Source of the DNA: Chloroflexota bacterium
GTDB lineage: Bacteria > Chloroflexota > Ktedonobacteria > Ktedonobacterales > Ktedonobacteraceae
Length of the DNA stretch: 24,935 nucleotides
Direction of reading: 5' to 3'
Assembly: GCA_005881495.1 (NCBI GenBank)
Contig: VBHI01000073.1
Location: forward strand, 1 to 24,935
The notes beneath the pieces are model-generated. The model saw nothing but the letters and a program-made list of their open reading frames with translations. It was not told the DNA's origin and ran no database searches. The stretch's first letter is position 1; every line of letters begins with the position of its first letter. This document shows positions 1 to 6,872 of the stretch, in pieces. The translations under genes and the position numbers were made by a program.

Positions 1-1
1 A

Positions 2-880
2 CGCTTCCAGCCTTCCTCGTCGTAGGAGCAAGACGGGCTCTGGTGTGGGTTGGCTCGAACTTCTAGGCAGACGCGCTCCGGCACGGGGGATGCCCATGCT
101 TTGGGGCAAGCTCTGCCCCTCTTTCGCACGTTGGACAACTCGCTCATGTGCTGCCCGCAGGCGCGCCTCCCCGCCCACCCCGGCACCTTCCCAGTACGCT
201 GCATACCGGGCACATGAGGGGAGAGGATCTGCTGGATCGAGATAGGCCGCCAGAAAGGCGGAATACAGGTCGCGTTGCACTGGACCGATGCCACAGCCAC
301 ACTGATGCATCCGCTCGTGCAGGGGCTTTTTGACGCAGTGGCCGCAGCCGTGACACAATTGCGACAACTTGCTCTTACGTGTGGAGACTTCGATCAGGGT
401 GCCGCCCGTGCTTGCAACGGTGCGTCTCAACTGCTCAACAAACATCCCTGGTGCCCGAAGGCCCACGCTTTTTCCGTACTGTTTCTGCCAGCTTTTGTAG
501 GAGATCTTCTCGGTGATGATGGTCTTGCCCACCGCCACGATCTCATGCGCTTTTTTCCTATGCAGACTCTTGCGATGAGCCGCCAGCTTGCGTTCTTTCG
601 TGGCCTTCCGCCGCCGGGTTTTCTGGTAGCTCTGGCAGCTTTTCCAGCGCAGGCCCTTCTTGCCACCCTTCCTCACGCGTCCTCGCTCATCGTAGTGCTG
701 CGGGTTGGCCGCTCGTCTTTGTCGATCCATTTTGCGCTGCAGGCGACGGATCTCCTTCTCGTCGGGAGCCAGTTCTTCACAGAAGAGCACGAGGCTGGCC
801 TGCCCCTGACGTGGCACGAGCGCGAGCGTCGCAGGACCCAGATCCGCGCCAATGATCTCGCCGCCAACCACAGTTCCTCC
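2..880 (-). pseudogene. tnpB: TnpB (IS605/IS607 OrfB) C-terminal fragment, running off the window
   Basis: This open frame has no start codon of its own; it opens just after a TGA at 881-883 and continues past base 2. It reads as the C-terminal two thirds of a TnpB RNA-guided nuclease. The RuvC-I motif GADLGPATLAL has its Asp at 842-844. A basic linker follows, then RuvC-II ITEKIS, a zinc finger (CHGCGHC, then CGCG) and RuvC-III QRDLYSAFLAA. All three RuvC acidic residues and four zinc-finger cysteines are therefore visible. The N-terminal nucleic-acid-binding half is missing: upstream of about 870 the sequence belongs to an unrelated DDE transposase in another frame. The fragment is probably non-functional. 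The family call is firm; the exact junction is inferred from where each similarity ends. Confidence 0.8.
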
Positions 881-1185
881 TCAGGTGCCTGTCCTAAGTG
901 CTCTACCACCGCCTTGCGTAACTGCTTGGTTAAGTGTGCAGCATCCAGTTCCCAGCGCTGAGTACTCTCTCCACTGGCGAGACGAATGATGCGTTGCGCG
1001 CCCTTCTTCGCCGTGGCCAGCACAGGTGAATGCACGGCAATCTGTTGGCAAATCAAGCTCCCGGCTCCCATCATGCCTCGAATCGTCTCATCAAACGTGG
1101 TGCGGGTCCGCTTATCTCCAATCAAGTCGTGGTACGGGGCTAAATAGCTCGTCAGTGGGTCGTTCCAGGTGGTCTTCCACTCCAT
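869..1185 (-). pseudogene. IS4-like DDE transposase, N-terminal fragment
   Basis: A good start (ATG at 1185 on the minus strand, with GGAGG-type purines just upstream) opens a frame beginning MEWKTTWNDPLTSYLAP and reaching about APEEELWL. I recognise this as the N-terminal region of IS4/IS701-type transposases common in IS-rich Chloroflexota. In those proteins a DGSDLRKP-like catalytic segment should follow. It does not: the frame passes into TnpB sequence read out of frame and terminates at 673. The catalytic domain is therefore absent and the gene is dead. The 20-bp terminal-repeat-like sequence at 1247-1266 lies 62 bp upstream and probably marks the original end of this element. Family assignment rests on recalled similarity and is moderate. 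Confidence 0.55.
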
Positions 1186-1246
1186 CTTTCTTCCTCCTCA
1201 TTGTGTCACAAGTCTTCTCCTTATTACTACGTTGGGCGGCCGTCTT

Positions 1247-1266
1247 GAGTTATGAGTGGATGTCAG
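1247..1266. repeat. Terminal-inverted-repeat-like 20-mer of the IS4-like element
   Basis: GAGTTATGAGTGGATGTCAG occurs here and identically at 3200-3219. Inverted imperfect copies are at 3093-3112 and 20879-20899. Its position just outside the 5' end of the truncated DDE transposase suggests it is that element's terminal repeat. Confidence 0.6.
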
Positions 1267-1760
1267 CCGTTTGGGCCGACGCTCTGCTTCGCCCTCATCC
1301 CCTCCGCTTTCAAAGGAACGGCGGTTCATCCCCGGCATGCATGCAACGGGGCTTTCCCGCTCGGTTTTCTGTAAGACGGGGTGTTCCCCAGGAGCATGAT
1401 GTATGTGTAAGAAGTTCACCCGTCATTGAAACGAGGGGACATAGTGGAAGCATCTCGTGATATGTTTGAGTACATTCTTGACCTGCTTGAATGTCTTGCT
1501 CGATCACCGAGGCATAGATCCTGTCGCAAGTGAGTTCAATGTGCCAGCGCTGTATGCGAAATCATGACCGTGTGACAGCTCTCCATGGAGCAACCTCATT
1601 GGTCTGGGAAGCGCATCCTGACTTCGTGGCAGCTAGCACACGATCATCCTGTTTGCTATCGATATCCACCAAGTAGAGTAGAGATTGACGAAATAAGCGA
1701 CCAACCCCCTGTGTAGTAGAGGGTTCTGGTTAGTTCCATTCTCCCCCATTTCCTTCCGTA
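1267..1760. other. Gene-poor stretch upstream of the IclR regulator
   Basis: No ORF here has a recognisable product or convincing ribosome binding site. The only structure I see is a short segment at 1459-1563 that resembles the start of an IclR gene (listed separately). The short ORFs on both strands look random. Confidence 0.5.
1459..1563 (+). pseudogene. Possible decayed IclR-family N-terminal relic
   Basis: The conceptual peptide DMFEYILDLLECLARSPR at 1459-1512 parallels QSVERALDLLELLARSSD of the intact IclR regulator about 480 bp downstream. The nucleotides also match over a CTTGA-CTGCTTGAAT...GCTCGATC core. After a one-base frame change the segment continues IDPVASEFNVPALY, which has the look of an HTH helix pair (compare ISQLSAASGQPVGTV). 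There is no intact ORF. It may be a degraded duplicate of the regulator; the match is short and could be fortuitous. Confidence 0.3.
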
Positions 1761-1808
1761 TTGTGTTACCCCCCTCCTGTTGTGGTATAATTAGAGCATA
1801 CTTTTCCA
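1761..1808 (+). promoter_or_regulatory. Extended -10 promoter of the IclR regulator with an operator half-site
   Basis: A perfect TATAAT at 1786-1791 is preceded by TGG (TGn, extended -10). The -35 is weak (TTGTGT at 1761-1766, spacer 19). TTTTCCA at 1802-1808, close to the expected start of transcription, matches half of the TGGAAA-N4-TTTTC operator found at the catabolic promoters. This suggests autoregulation, but only one half-site is clear. Confidence 0.5.
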
Positions 1809-1887
1809 CCTAATAGAAAAAATAAGTGTGTGGAAGCATAAAGGGATCATTATCCTTCAGTCTAAACAGAAAATACGGAGAAAATAC

Positions 1888-2703
1888 GTGGCAAAAACAC
1901 GTGGTAAATCGGAAAGTATGTTAATGAATGGGGTACAGTCTGTTGAGCGCGCCCTTGATCTGCTTGAATTGCTGGCTCGATCGTCGGACTGGATGGGGAT
2001 TAGCCAGTTGAGTGCTGCCAGTGGTCAACCTGTTGGTACTGTTCATCGGCTCCTTATGACACTCGTAGCTCGTGGGTACGTGAAGCGTGATAGCGGCAGG
2101 CGCCGGTATGCGCTTGGTTCCACAGCCCGTCTATTGGCTGGCACAAATCCCCAGACGTTGAATTGGGCCGAGATTGCGGCACCTTTCCTACGCCAACTCG
2201 TAGAGATAAGCGGTGAGACAGCCAATATTGTAATAATGGAACAAGATAAAGCAGTGTATGTGGCCCAGGCCCAATCCGCACGTATGGTACGCATGTTTAC
2301 TGAGCTTGGCAACCGGGTTCCGTTGCATAGTACGGGGTGCGGTAAGGTTCTTTTAGCATATCAACCCGATAATGTGCAAGCTTCTATCATTGTGCAGACG
2401 GGACTACCAGCATTGACTTACAAAACTATTACAGATCCTGATAAACTGCGACGGGAGTTAGAAATGGTTCGCCAAGAGGGCTATGCGATTGATAATGGAG
2501 AGCAGGAGGAGGGCGTCCGCTGCTTTGCGGTGCCGATATATGACCCGGAAGGCAAGGTCATAGCTGCAATGAGCATTTCTGGACCGAGCAGCAGGCTAGA
2601 TAGCACGCGAGTTCCATTCCTTATACAGCACCTAAAACGCACCAGCGCTGACCTTTCCGCTAAATTGCTTGACTTGCATACTACCAAAGAAATCGGCGCT
2701 TGA
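1888..2703 (+). CDS. IclR-family transcriptional regulator, probable regulator of the purine operons
   Basis: The product is 271 residues from a GTG at 1888, which has GGAG 7 nt upstream. An in-frame GTG at 1828 exists but has a poor ribosome binding site and would add a non-conserved leader; ATG 1918 is a third option. An N-terminal winged helix-turn-helix (VQSVERALDLLELLARS, then SQLSAASGQPVGTVHRLLMTL) is followed by a C-terminal effector-binding domain with typical segments: VYVAQAQS, VPLHSTGCGKVLLAY, GYAIDNGEQEEGVRCFAVPI. IclR proteins of this type (for example AllR) respond to purine-degradation intermediates such as glyoxylate or allantoin. Location next to the urate operon and IclR-consensus-like operators at three promoters in the window make it the obvious candidate regulator. 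Ligand and sign of regulation cannot be read from sequence. Confidence 0.9.
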   Translation: MAKTRGKSESMLMNGVQSVERALDLLELLARSSDWMGISQLSAASGQPVGTVHRLLMTLVARGYVKRDSGRRRYALGSTARLLAGTNPQTLNWAEIAAPFLRQLVEISGETANIVIMEQDKAVYVAQAQSARMVRMFTELGNRVPLHSTGCGKVLLAYQPDNVQASIIVQTGLPALTYKTITDPDKLRRELEMVRQEGYAIDNGEQEEGVRCFAVPIYDPEGKVIAAMSISGPSSRLDSTRVPFLIQHLKRTSADLSAKLLDLHTTKEIGA

Positions 2704-2760
2704 AAAAGAAGCTACGGTAGAGTAGACGAGCAGAAACAGTTATGAACATGCTCGTTTGTG

Positions 2761-2990
2761 ACTCGCACTTCTCTCCATTGCGCTCGTTGGCACCTCGCAT
2801 CTTTTTTTCACGTCCAGCCCAAGCGGTGGATTGCACGGCTCATGGTGGATATACTCATCCTCACACCACGCTCAGTTTCCCATAGCTGGCAAATTTCTTC
2901 CAAGCTGTCATCAGGGCGCGCTTCTAGTTGCTCTCGTAGACCGGTTCGCAAAACCACTCCTTTAGTCTCTGGCATAACCCAATGCTTATT
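2761..2990 (-). pseudogene. IS630-family transposase N-terminal relic
   Basis: On the minus strand from 2975, the frame reads LREQLEARPDDSLEEICQLW, then TMSRAIHRLGWT, and stops at 2808-2810. In a shifted frame it continues KKMRGANERNGEKCES. This is the helix-turn-helix portion of IS630-type transposases, where GWTRKK...ASER-like sequence is usual. The DDE domain is absent. It is a decayed fragment with a frameshift and a stop. The plus-strand ORF covering it is a shadow. Confidence 0.55.
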
Positions 2991-3092
2991 CCTATTGGAG
3001 GAATATTATTGCCCACTATATGGAATATCTTTATGTTTAGATGATGGTCAAGTAGGAGATAGCGTATGAAATGGAAAAAATCATATAAAACA

Positions 3093-3219
3093 CTGGCATC
3101 CACTCATACATCAGACAGATGGATTCGTTGGCACATGGGGAAGAACTTGATGGTCAGAGCCGAAGGTGCTTCTTGCCTCGCTCAGATTCTATGGGAGGTG
3201 AGTTATGAGTGGATGTCAG
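3093..3219. mobile_element. MITE-like 127-bp element with IS4-type terminal repeats
   Basis: The left end CTGGCATCCACTCATACATC (3093-3112) and right end GAGTTATGAGTGGATGTCAG (3200-3219) form an imperfect inverted repeat; the right end is identical to the terminus at 1247-1266. The interior codes for nothing recognisable. AAAACA is found just left of the element (3087-3092) and, one base beyond the right end, at 3221-3226, which could be a target duplication. I read it as a non-autonomous element mobilised by the IS4-like transposase. Confidence 0.5.
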
Positions 3220-3245
3220 AAAAACAGTCCGTGCGTCGTGTCAAG

Positions 3246-3302
3246 TCAAATGAAAATGTTACCGAACGATGACGGTTCCGTCAAATGAAAATGTTACTGA
3301 GC
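3246..3302. repeat. Left IS end: two tandem transposase-binding-type repeats
   Basis: Copies at 3246-3269 and 3277-3302 share TCAAATGAAAATGTTAC (the first continues CGAACGA, the second TGAGC). The first pairs perfectly with 4583-4606; the second pairs imperfectly with 4619-4644. Confidence 0.8.
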
Positions 3303-3361
3303 GGTGAGGGGGTCAAGGCGGCCCCGCTCGCGAGCGGGGCCGCCTTGACCCCCTCACCGCT
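3300..3361. terminator. 62-bp perfect palindrome, probable bidirectional terminator or cruciform
   Basis: Bases 3300-3330 are the exact reverse complement of 3331-3361 with no loop. The arm is GC-rich (core GGCGGCCCCGCTCG). On the plus strand it is followed by TTTTGGG, as in a factor-independent terminator. It lies 31 bp beyond the 3' end of the minus-strand transposase gene and just inside the left IS end, where it could end transposase transcription and block read-through from outside. Confidence 0.7.
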
Positions 3362-3391
3362 TTTGGGCTTGCAGCCCACTCCTTTCTGTCA

Positions 3392-4574
3392 TTAGGCCGC
3401 CGTCCCGCTCTGGGCCAGTGCCCCGTCCCAGAGGGCGGCCAAGCCCCGATAAATCTCTTCGCGCAACAGCAGGGGATTGGTCTGCTCATAGAGCGCCTGC
3501 AATCGCTCCTGCTGCTCTTGACTGAGCACTCCCGTGGCGAGCAGACGTTGATAGGGCGTCTGGGCTTCATCCCATTTGCGCCGCACCTTGTCCCCTTCCA
3601 CCGTTTTTTCGCTCTCGATGCATCACCGGCTGGAACAGGTTGTAGTAGCGCCACATCCGCTCATAGAGCGCGTTGCCTGCCGCGATTTGCTCCGGGGTAT
3701 CCAGGCGCAGTTCGCCGAAGTACTGCCGCACCAAGGTGTCGTTTTTCTGTTCCACGTGGCGGTTATCATTCTTCTGGTACGGACGGCTGCGCGAGAGGTG
3801 GGCCCCCGTCACCCGCTCCTTCCAGAACCGCACCAGGTGGTAATTGAAGAACTCCGTCCCATTATCGGGATGCAGCTCTTTCACGGGAAAAGGCAGTCGC
3901 TCGATCACCTGCTTGAAGGCCGCTTCCATCGCCTGATAGCCTCGTCCTAAGAGCATCACCCGCTCACTCCAGCCGGTGGCTACATCGATCAGTTGCAGGG
4001 TGTGGGCATACTCCCCGGCCGCACTCTCTCCCCCATGATGCACTAAATCCGTCTCGAAGTGGCCTGGATCGGAGGTGTCCCAGGGAATGCGTCCCATCGG
4101 CACGCCTTTGGTCACCTGATTGGCTCGGTGCGGGCCTGTGCGCGGCAAACGGGCCTTGCGCGCGCGGTTCTTGCGCAACATCCGTTCCACCGTTGCGGGG
4201 CTGATCATCGCCAGTTGGCTCTCCACCTCGGTCGTCAAGACCAGCGAACCAAAGCCGGCCAGGTGCTTTGCCGTCCTCCCCAAACTGGGGGTCAGTCGCT
4301 CGGCACAGAGGTAGTCCAGGCTCTCCCACACCCGCAAGACTACCCGTTCGACTTCCGGCCCATACGTACGGCTCCGCGGCGTGCTGCGTTTCTTGCGTTC
4401 CAAGCTCTTCCCGTTAAGCAACCGGATCAAATGCTTGCGGTGCAGCTTGCTCACCTGCTCCATCTCGCTCAACAACTGGCTCCGTTCTTTTCGCTTCGCC
4501 TTCCAATAGCGTTCAGCCATCAGGTTCACATACTTGCGTCTTTCATCAATCGTCATCTCGTCTCGTGTTGGCAT
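3392..4574 (-). pseudogene. Integrase-core (rve) transposase, frameshifted near its C-terminus
   Basis: The main frame (ATG at 4574) encodes an N-terminal HTH region (about residues 8-60) and an rve/RNase H-fold domain. DDE residues are visible in GHFETDLVHHG, HPDNGTEF and NDNRHVEQKN. After YYNLFQPVMHRE it runs out of frame at an A6 tract (minus strand, near 3604-3609) and stops at 3567. The natural C-terminus continues in another frame: EKTVEGDKVRRKWDEAQTP, then LALWDGALAQSGTAA-like residues to a stop at 3392. The two frames are related by +1, not the -1 shift usual for programmed frameshifting in IS elements. An indel in a homopolymer, or a sequencing error there, is more likely. Family looks IS481/ISNCY-like; that subassignment is uncertain. 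Confidence 0.75.
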
Positions 4575-4582
4575 CGCTTCCC

Positions 4583-4644
4583 TCGTTCGGTAACATTTTC
4601 ATTTGATGGAAGTGTACCAGCTTAGTAACATTTTACATGACGGA
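4583..4644. repeat. Right IS end: two tandem inverted-repeat copies
   Basis: The copy at 4583-4606 is the perfect reverse complement of 3246-3269. The copy at 4619-4644 is an imperfect reverse complement of 3277-3302. The outer copy ends 10 bp before the -35 hexamer of the uraD promoter. Confidence 0.8.
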
Positions 4645-4654
4645 ATACGGCGTC

Positions 4655-4707
4655 TTGACAACCTCTGAAGTAATGGTTATACTTGAAATAGTGGAAAATA
4701 CTTTTCC
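4655..4707 (+). promoter_or_regulatory. Sigma-70-type promoter and IclR-like operator of the urate operon
   Basis: TTGACA (4655-4660), a 17-nt spacer and TATACT (4678-4683) form a near-consensus promoter. Eight bases later, TGGAAAATACTTTTCC (4692-4707) contains a perfect 6-3-6 palindrome (GGAAAA-TAC-TTTTCC) over the expected transcription start. It resembles the IclR consensus TGGAAATNATTTCCA known from E. coli. The same layout is repeated at 20805-20858 and 21155-21208. The leader to uraD would be about 150 nt. Confidence 0.8.
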
Positions 4708-4838
4708 GTTTAATAAAAATCAGTAGTCCACCAACTCTTGCTCTATTTGGAGTACCGGTCAACGCTGCCAAAGGATTTTTCCTGGATATCGCGAGGTAAC
4801 AAGTGGTTAAGCTTACCCTTAACTAAGGAACAGGTATC

Positions 4839-5369
4839 ATGCCCAAACAGATGACGCTTCAGGAGATCAACACGCTTGACCAGGAGCGCTTTGTCATGGC
4901 TTTCGGCTCGCTCTTTGAAGGACCACCGTGGATTGTCAGACAGGCATGGCATGCCCGGCCATTTAACAGTCTGACACACCTGCATGAGGCCTTGTGTACG
5001 GTCATGTATCATGCACCAGTCGAGCAGCAAGTGGCGCTGATCCAGGCGCACCCGGACCTCGTCGGACTGGCAGCCCTGGCTGGGACATTGACTCCAGAAT
5101 CAACCAACGAACAAGCATCTGTAGGGTTGGATCGACTCTCACCAGAGGAAATTGCTACCTTCACGCGACTGAACCGGGCCTATGATGGCCGGTTTGGCTT
5201 TCCGTTTGTGATCTGTGTACGCGAGAATAAGAAAGAAAGCATCCTGGCAGGTTTTGCAACTCGTCTCCAGCACTCCCAGAGCCGCGAGATCGAGACCGCC
5301 CTTGATGAAATCGCCAAGATTTGCTGGTATCGTTTACGTGATACCGTTCTTTGGGATGGAGTCGAGTAG
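4839..5369 (+). CDS. uraD: 2-oxo-4-hydroxy-4-carboxy-5-ureidoimidazoline (OHCU) decarboxylase
   Basis: The 176-residue protein catalyses the last step from urate to S-allantoin, stereospecific decarboxylation of OHCU. Family landmarks are present: the catalytic HPDL motif (His71 in LIQAHPDL), NEQASVGLDRLSPEE, LNRAYDGRFGFPFVICVRE and a C-terminal helix EIAKICWYRL. Length is normal for the single-domain enzyme. AAGGAA lies 8 nt before the ATG. It is the first gene of the plus-strand operon, 127 nt before urate oxidase. A second, fused UraD-like domain occurs at the end of the permease gene; this stand-alone copy is the one with the intact catalytic His. Confidence 0.95.
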   Translation: MPKQMTLQEINTLDQERFVMAFGSLFEGPPWIVRQAWHARPFNSLTHLHEALCTVMYHAPVEQQVALIQAHPDLVGLAALAGTLTPESTNEQASVGLDRLSPEEIATFTRLNRAYDGRFGFPFVICVRENKKESILAGFATRLQHSQSREIETALDEIAKICWYRLRDTVLWDGVE

Positions 5370-5496
5370 TGTGAACAGTGTGAAGGCTGCAGGAGGCGGA
5401 TGCCTGGAGATACCGCTCTCGGCTGCTTGACTGCCTGGTCAGGATTACCCACTTCCATTGTTAGTACGTTTTGTTAGCTGCTAAAGGAGGACAGTG

Positions 5497-6432
5497 ATGA
5501 ATGTCGAGAACAATTACAATTATGTGATCAGCTATGGCAAGGCCCAGGTTCCTGTCTACCGCTTGTATGCGTCCACACTCACGGGCGTAGCACCTATTCC
5601 CGAGTCAGCATTCATTGGCAGAGGCAATGTCCTCTTTGCTGTGGAGGTGGATGTCGAGGTCTTTGGGGAGAATTTCCTTCCAGCGTATACCCATGGTGAC
5701 AATAGCATGGTGGTAGCGACCGACACGATGAAGAACTTTATCCTCCGGCAGGCACTCGCATTTAACGGGTCAACACTCGAGGGGTTTCTTGATGCGCTCG
5801 GTCACCAATTCCTGGCAACCTATCCCCAGATGGAGCGGTTGCGACTGACAGGGAGGGAAATTGCCTTCACGCCATCTCGAGTGCCCCTTGGTAATTCTGC
5901 TGGTTTTGAGGACAGCAAGGTGCTGTTCAAACGGTCGAACGATGACTTCAGAATGGTGAGCATCGATTTTGCATCCAACGGCAAGAACACTATCATTACT
6001 GGACATCGTTGTGGGCGAGTTGGGCTGCAATTAATGAAGGTCACCGGAAGCGCGTTTACTCAATTCGTCCGCGATGCCTACACAACACTGCCTGAACGGG
6101 GAGATCGTCCATTGTATATCTACCTCGATGTCTATTGGAAGTATAGCGATCCTGATGAGATACAGTCGCATTATATCCCGAGCGAGCAAGTACGTGATGT
6201 GGTGCAGGTCGTCTTCCATGAATTTGTGAGCGAGTCGATTCAACACCTGGTCCATGAGATGGGAGTGCGACTCCTGGAGCGCTTCCCACAGATGGCTGAG
6301 GTCTCTTTTGATGGGCAAAATCGCACACGGGACCCGATGGGCGTGTCTGAAACCGATCCGGAACAGAAAGTGTATAGCGATCCGTTCCCGGCCTATGGCA
6401 TGATCAAACTGACGATGAGCAGAAAAGGCTGA
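5497..6432 (+). CDS. uaZ: Urate oxidase (uricase)
   Basis: This 311-residue cofactor-free oxidase converts urate to 5-hydroxyisourate. ATG 5497 is preferred over GTG 5494 because GGAGG (5486-5490) then sits 6 nt upstream. Two tandem T-fold halves are expected. Catalytic Lys (YGKAQV, Lys15) and Thr ([10 protein letters not shown], Thr75) are visible, as in the Bacillus PucL-type uricases. Near the C-terminus the segment GQNRTRDP has Arg276 where Bacillus-type enzymes, as I recall them, have His (QNHTWD). This may be a clade difference. The ending [15 protein letters not shown] resembles other bacterial uricases. The protein lacks the UraD fusion seen in B. subtilis PucL, consistent with a separate uraD upstream. 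It ends 20 nt before the preferred uraH start. Confidence 0.93.
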   Translation: MNVENNYNYVISYGKAQVPVYRLYASTLTGVAPIPESAFIGRGNVLFAVEVDVEVFGENFLPAYTHGDNSMVVATDTMKNFILRQALAFNGSTLEGFLDALGHQFLATYPQMERLRLTGREIAFTPSRVPLGNSAGFEDSKVLFKRSNDDFRMVSIDFASNGKNTIITGHRCGRVGLQLMKVTGSAFTQFVRDAYTTLPERGDRPLYIYLDVYWKYSDPDEIQSHYIPSEQVRDVVQVVFHEFVSESIQHLVHEMGVRLLERFPQMAEVSFDGQNRTRDPMGVSETDPEQKVYSDPFPAYGMIKLTMSRKG

Positions 6433-6452
6433 TGCGGGCGGAAGGAGTGAGT

Positions 6453-6815
6453 ATGGCTGGTAGACTCACCACACATGTGCTTGATACAACGCGGGGCTGC
6501 CCAGCCTCTGATATGACGATTGAGCTGTGGCGACTGGATCCAGAAGGCAATGGACATAGATTGTTGAAAACCGTGCGTACGAATGCCGATGGACGCACAG
6601 ACGGGCCACTGCTTGAACATGATGATTTGATAGCCGGTATCTATGAGTTGGTGTTCGCTGTGGGTGAGTACTTTGCTGCGCAAACGGGAACGATGAGCAA
6701 GTTCCCGTTTCTGGATCGTGTTCCTATCCGGTTTGGTATTGCTGATCCTACTATTCATTACCATGTGCCATTGTTGACATCGCCTTGGGCTTATAGCACG
6801 TATCGAGGAAGCTAG
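6453..6815 (+). CDS. uraH: 5-hydroxyisourate hydrolase (transthyretin-like)
   Basis: It hydrolyses 5-hydroxyisourate to OHCU, between uricase and UraD. The ATG at 6453 (120 residues) has GGAAGGAG 6 nt upstream and fits family length. An in-frame ATG at 6432 would overlap the uricase stop and add 7 residues. All signature elements are present: LTTHVLD near the N-terminus (His8), DGRTDGPLL (Arg48), HYHVPLL (His104) and the C-terminal YRGS tetrapeptide that defines the enzyme against transthyretin. It probably forms a homotetramer with active sites at the dimer interface. Confidence 0.95.
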   Translation: MAGRLTTHVLDTTRGCPASDMTIELWRLDPEGNGHRLLKTVRTNADGRTDGPLLEHDDLIAGIYELVFAVGEYFAAQTGTMSKFPFLDRVPIRFGIADPTIHYHVPLLTSPWAYSTYRGS

Positions 6816-6872
6816 GCCATGAGCAACGCGATAGAGCCTATCGACGGCGATCTGGAAAACAAGGAGATAATC

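Larger units (their letters stand above)
3246..4644 (-). mobile_element. Insertion sequence with an integrase-core transposase and tandem end repeats
   Basis: A perfect 24-bp inverted repeat (3246-3269 against 4583-4606) and a second, imperfect pair (3277-3302 against 4619-4644) bracket one transposase gene. Each end thus has two copies of a core AATGAAAATGTTAC-like motif. The element also contains a 62-bp palindrome just inside its left end. It separates the IclR gene from the uraD operon and stops 10 bp short of the operon's -35 box. Confidence 0.75.

Noticed and set aside
275..961. A 228-codon plus-strand ORF
   Set aside because: It is antisense to the TnpB fragment, whose RuvC and zinc-finger motifs are clear on the other strand; no similarity or ribosome binding site.
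2758..3272. Two plus-strand ORFs (103 and 68 codons) after the IclR gene
   Set aside because: They overlap the IS630 relic and the MITE-like element and show no family features.
3567..3620. Programmed frameshift in the integrase-core transposase
   Set aside because: The two frames differ by +1, whereas IS elements normally use -1 at A-runs; an indel or sequence error is simpler.
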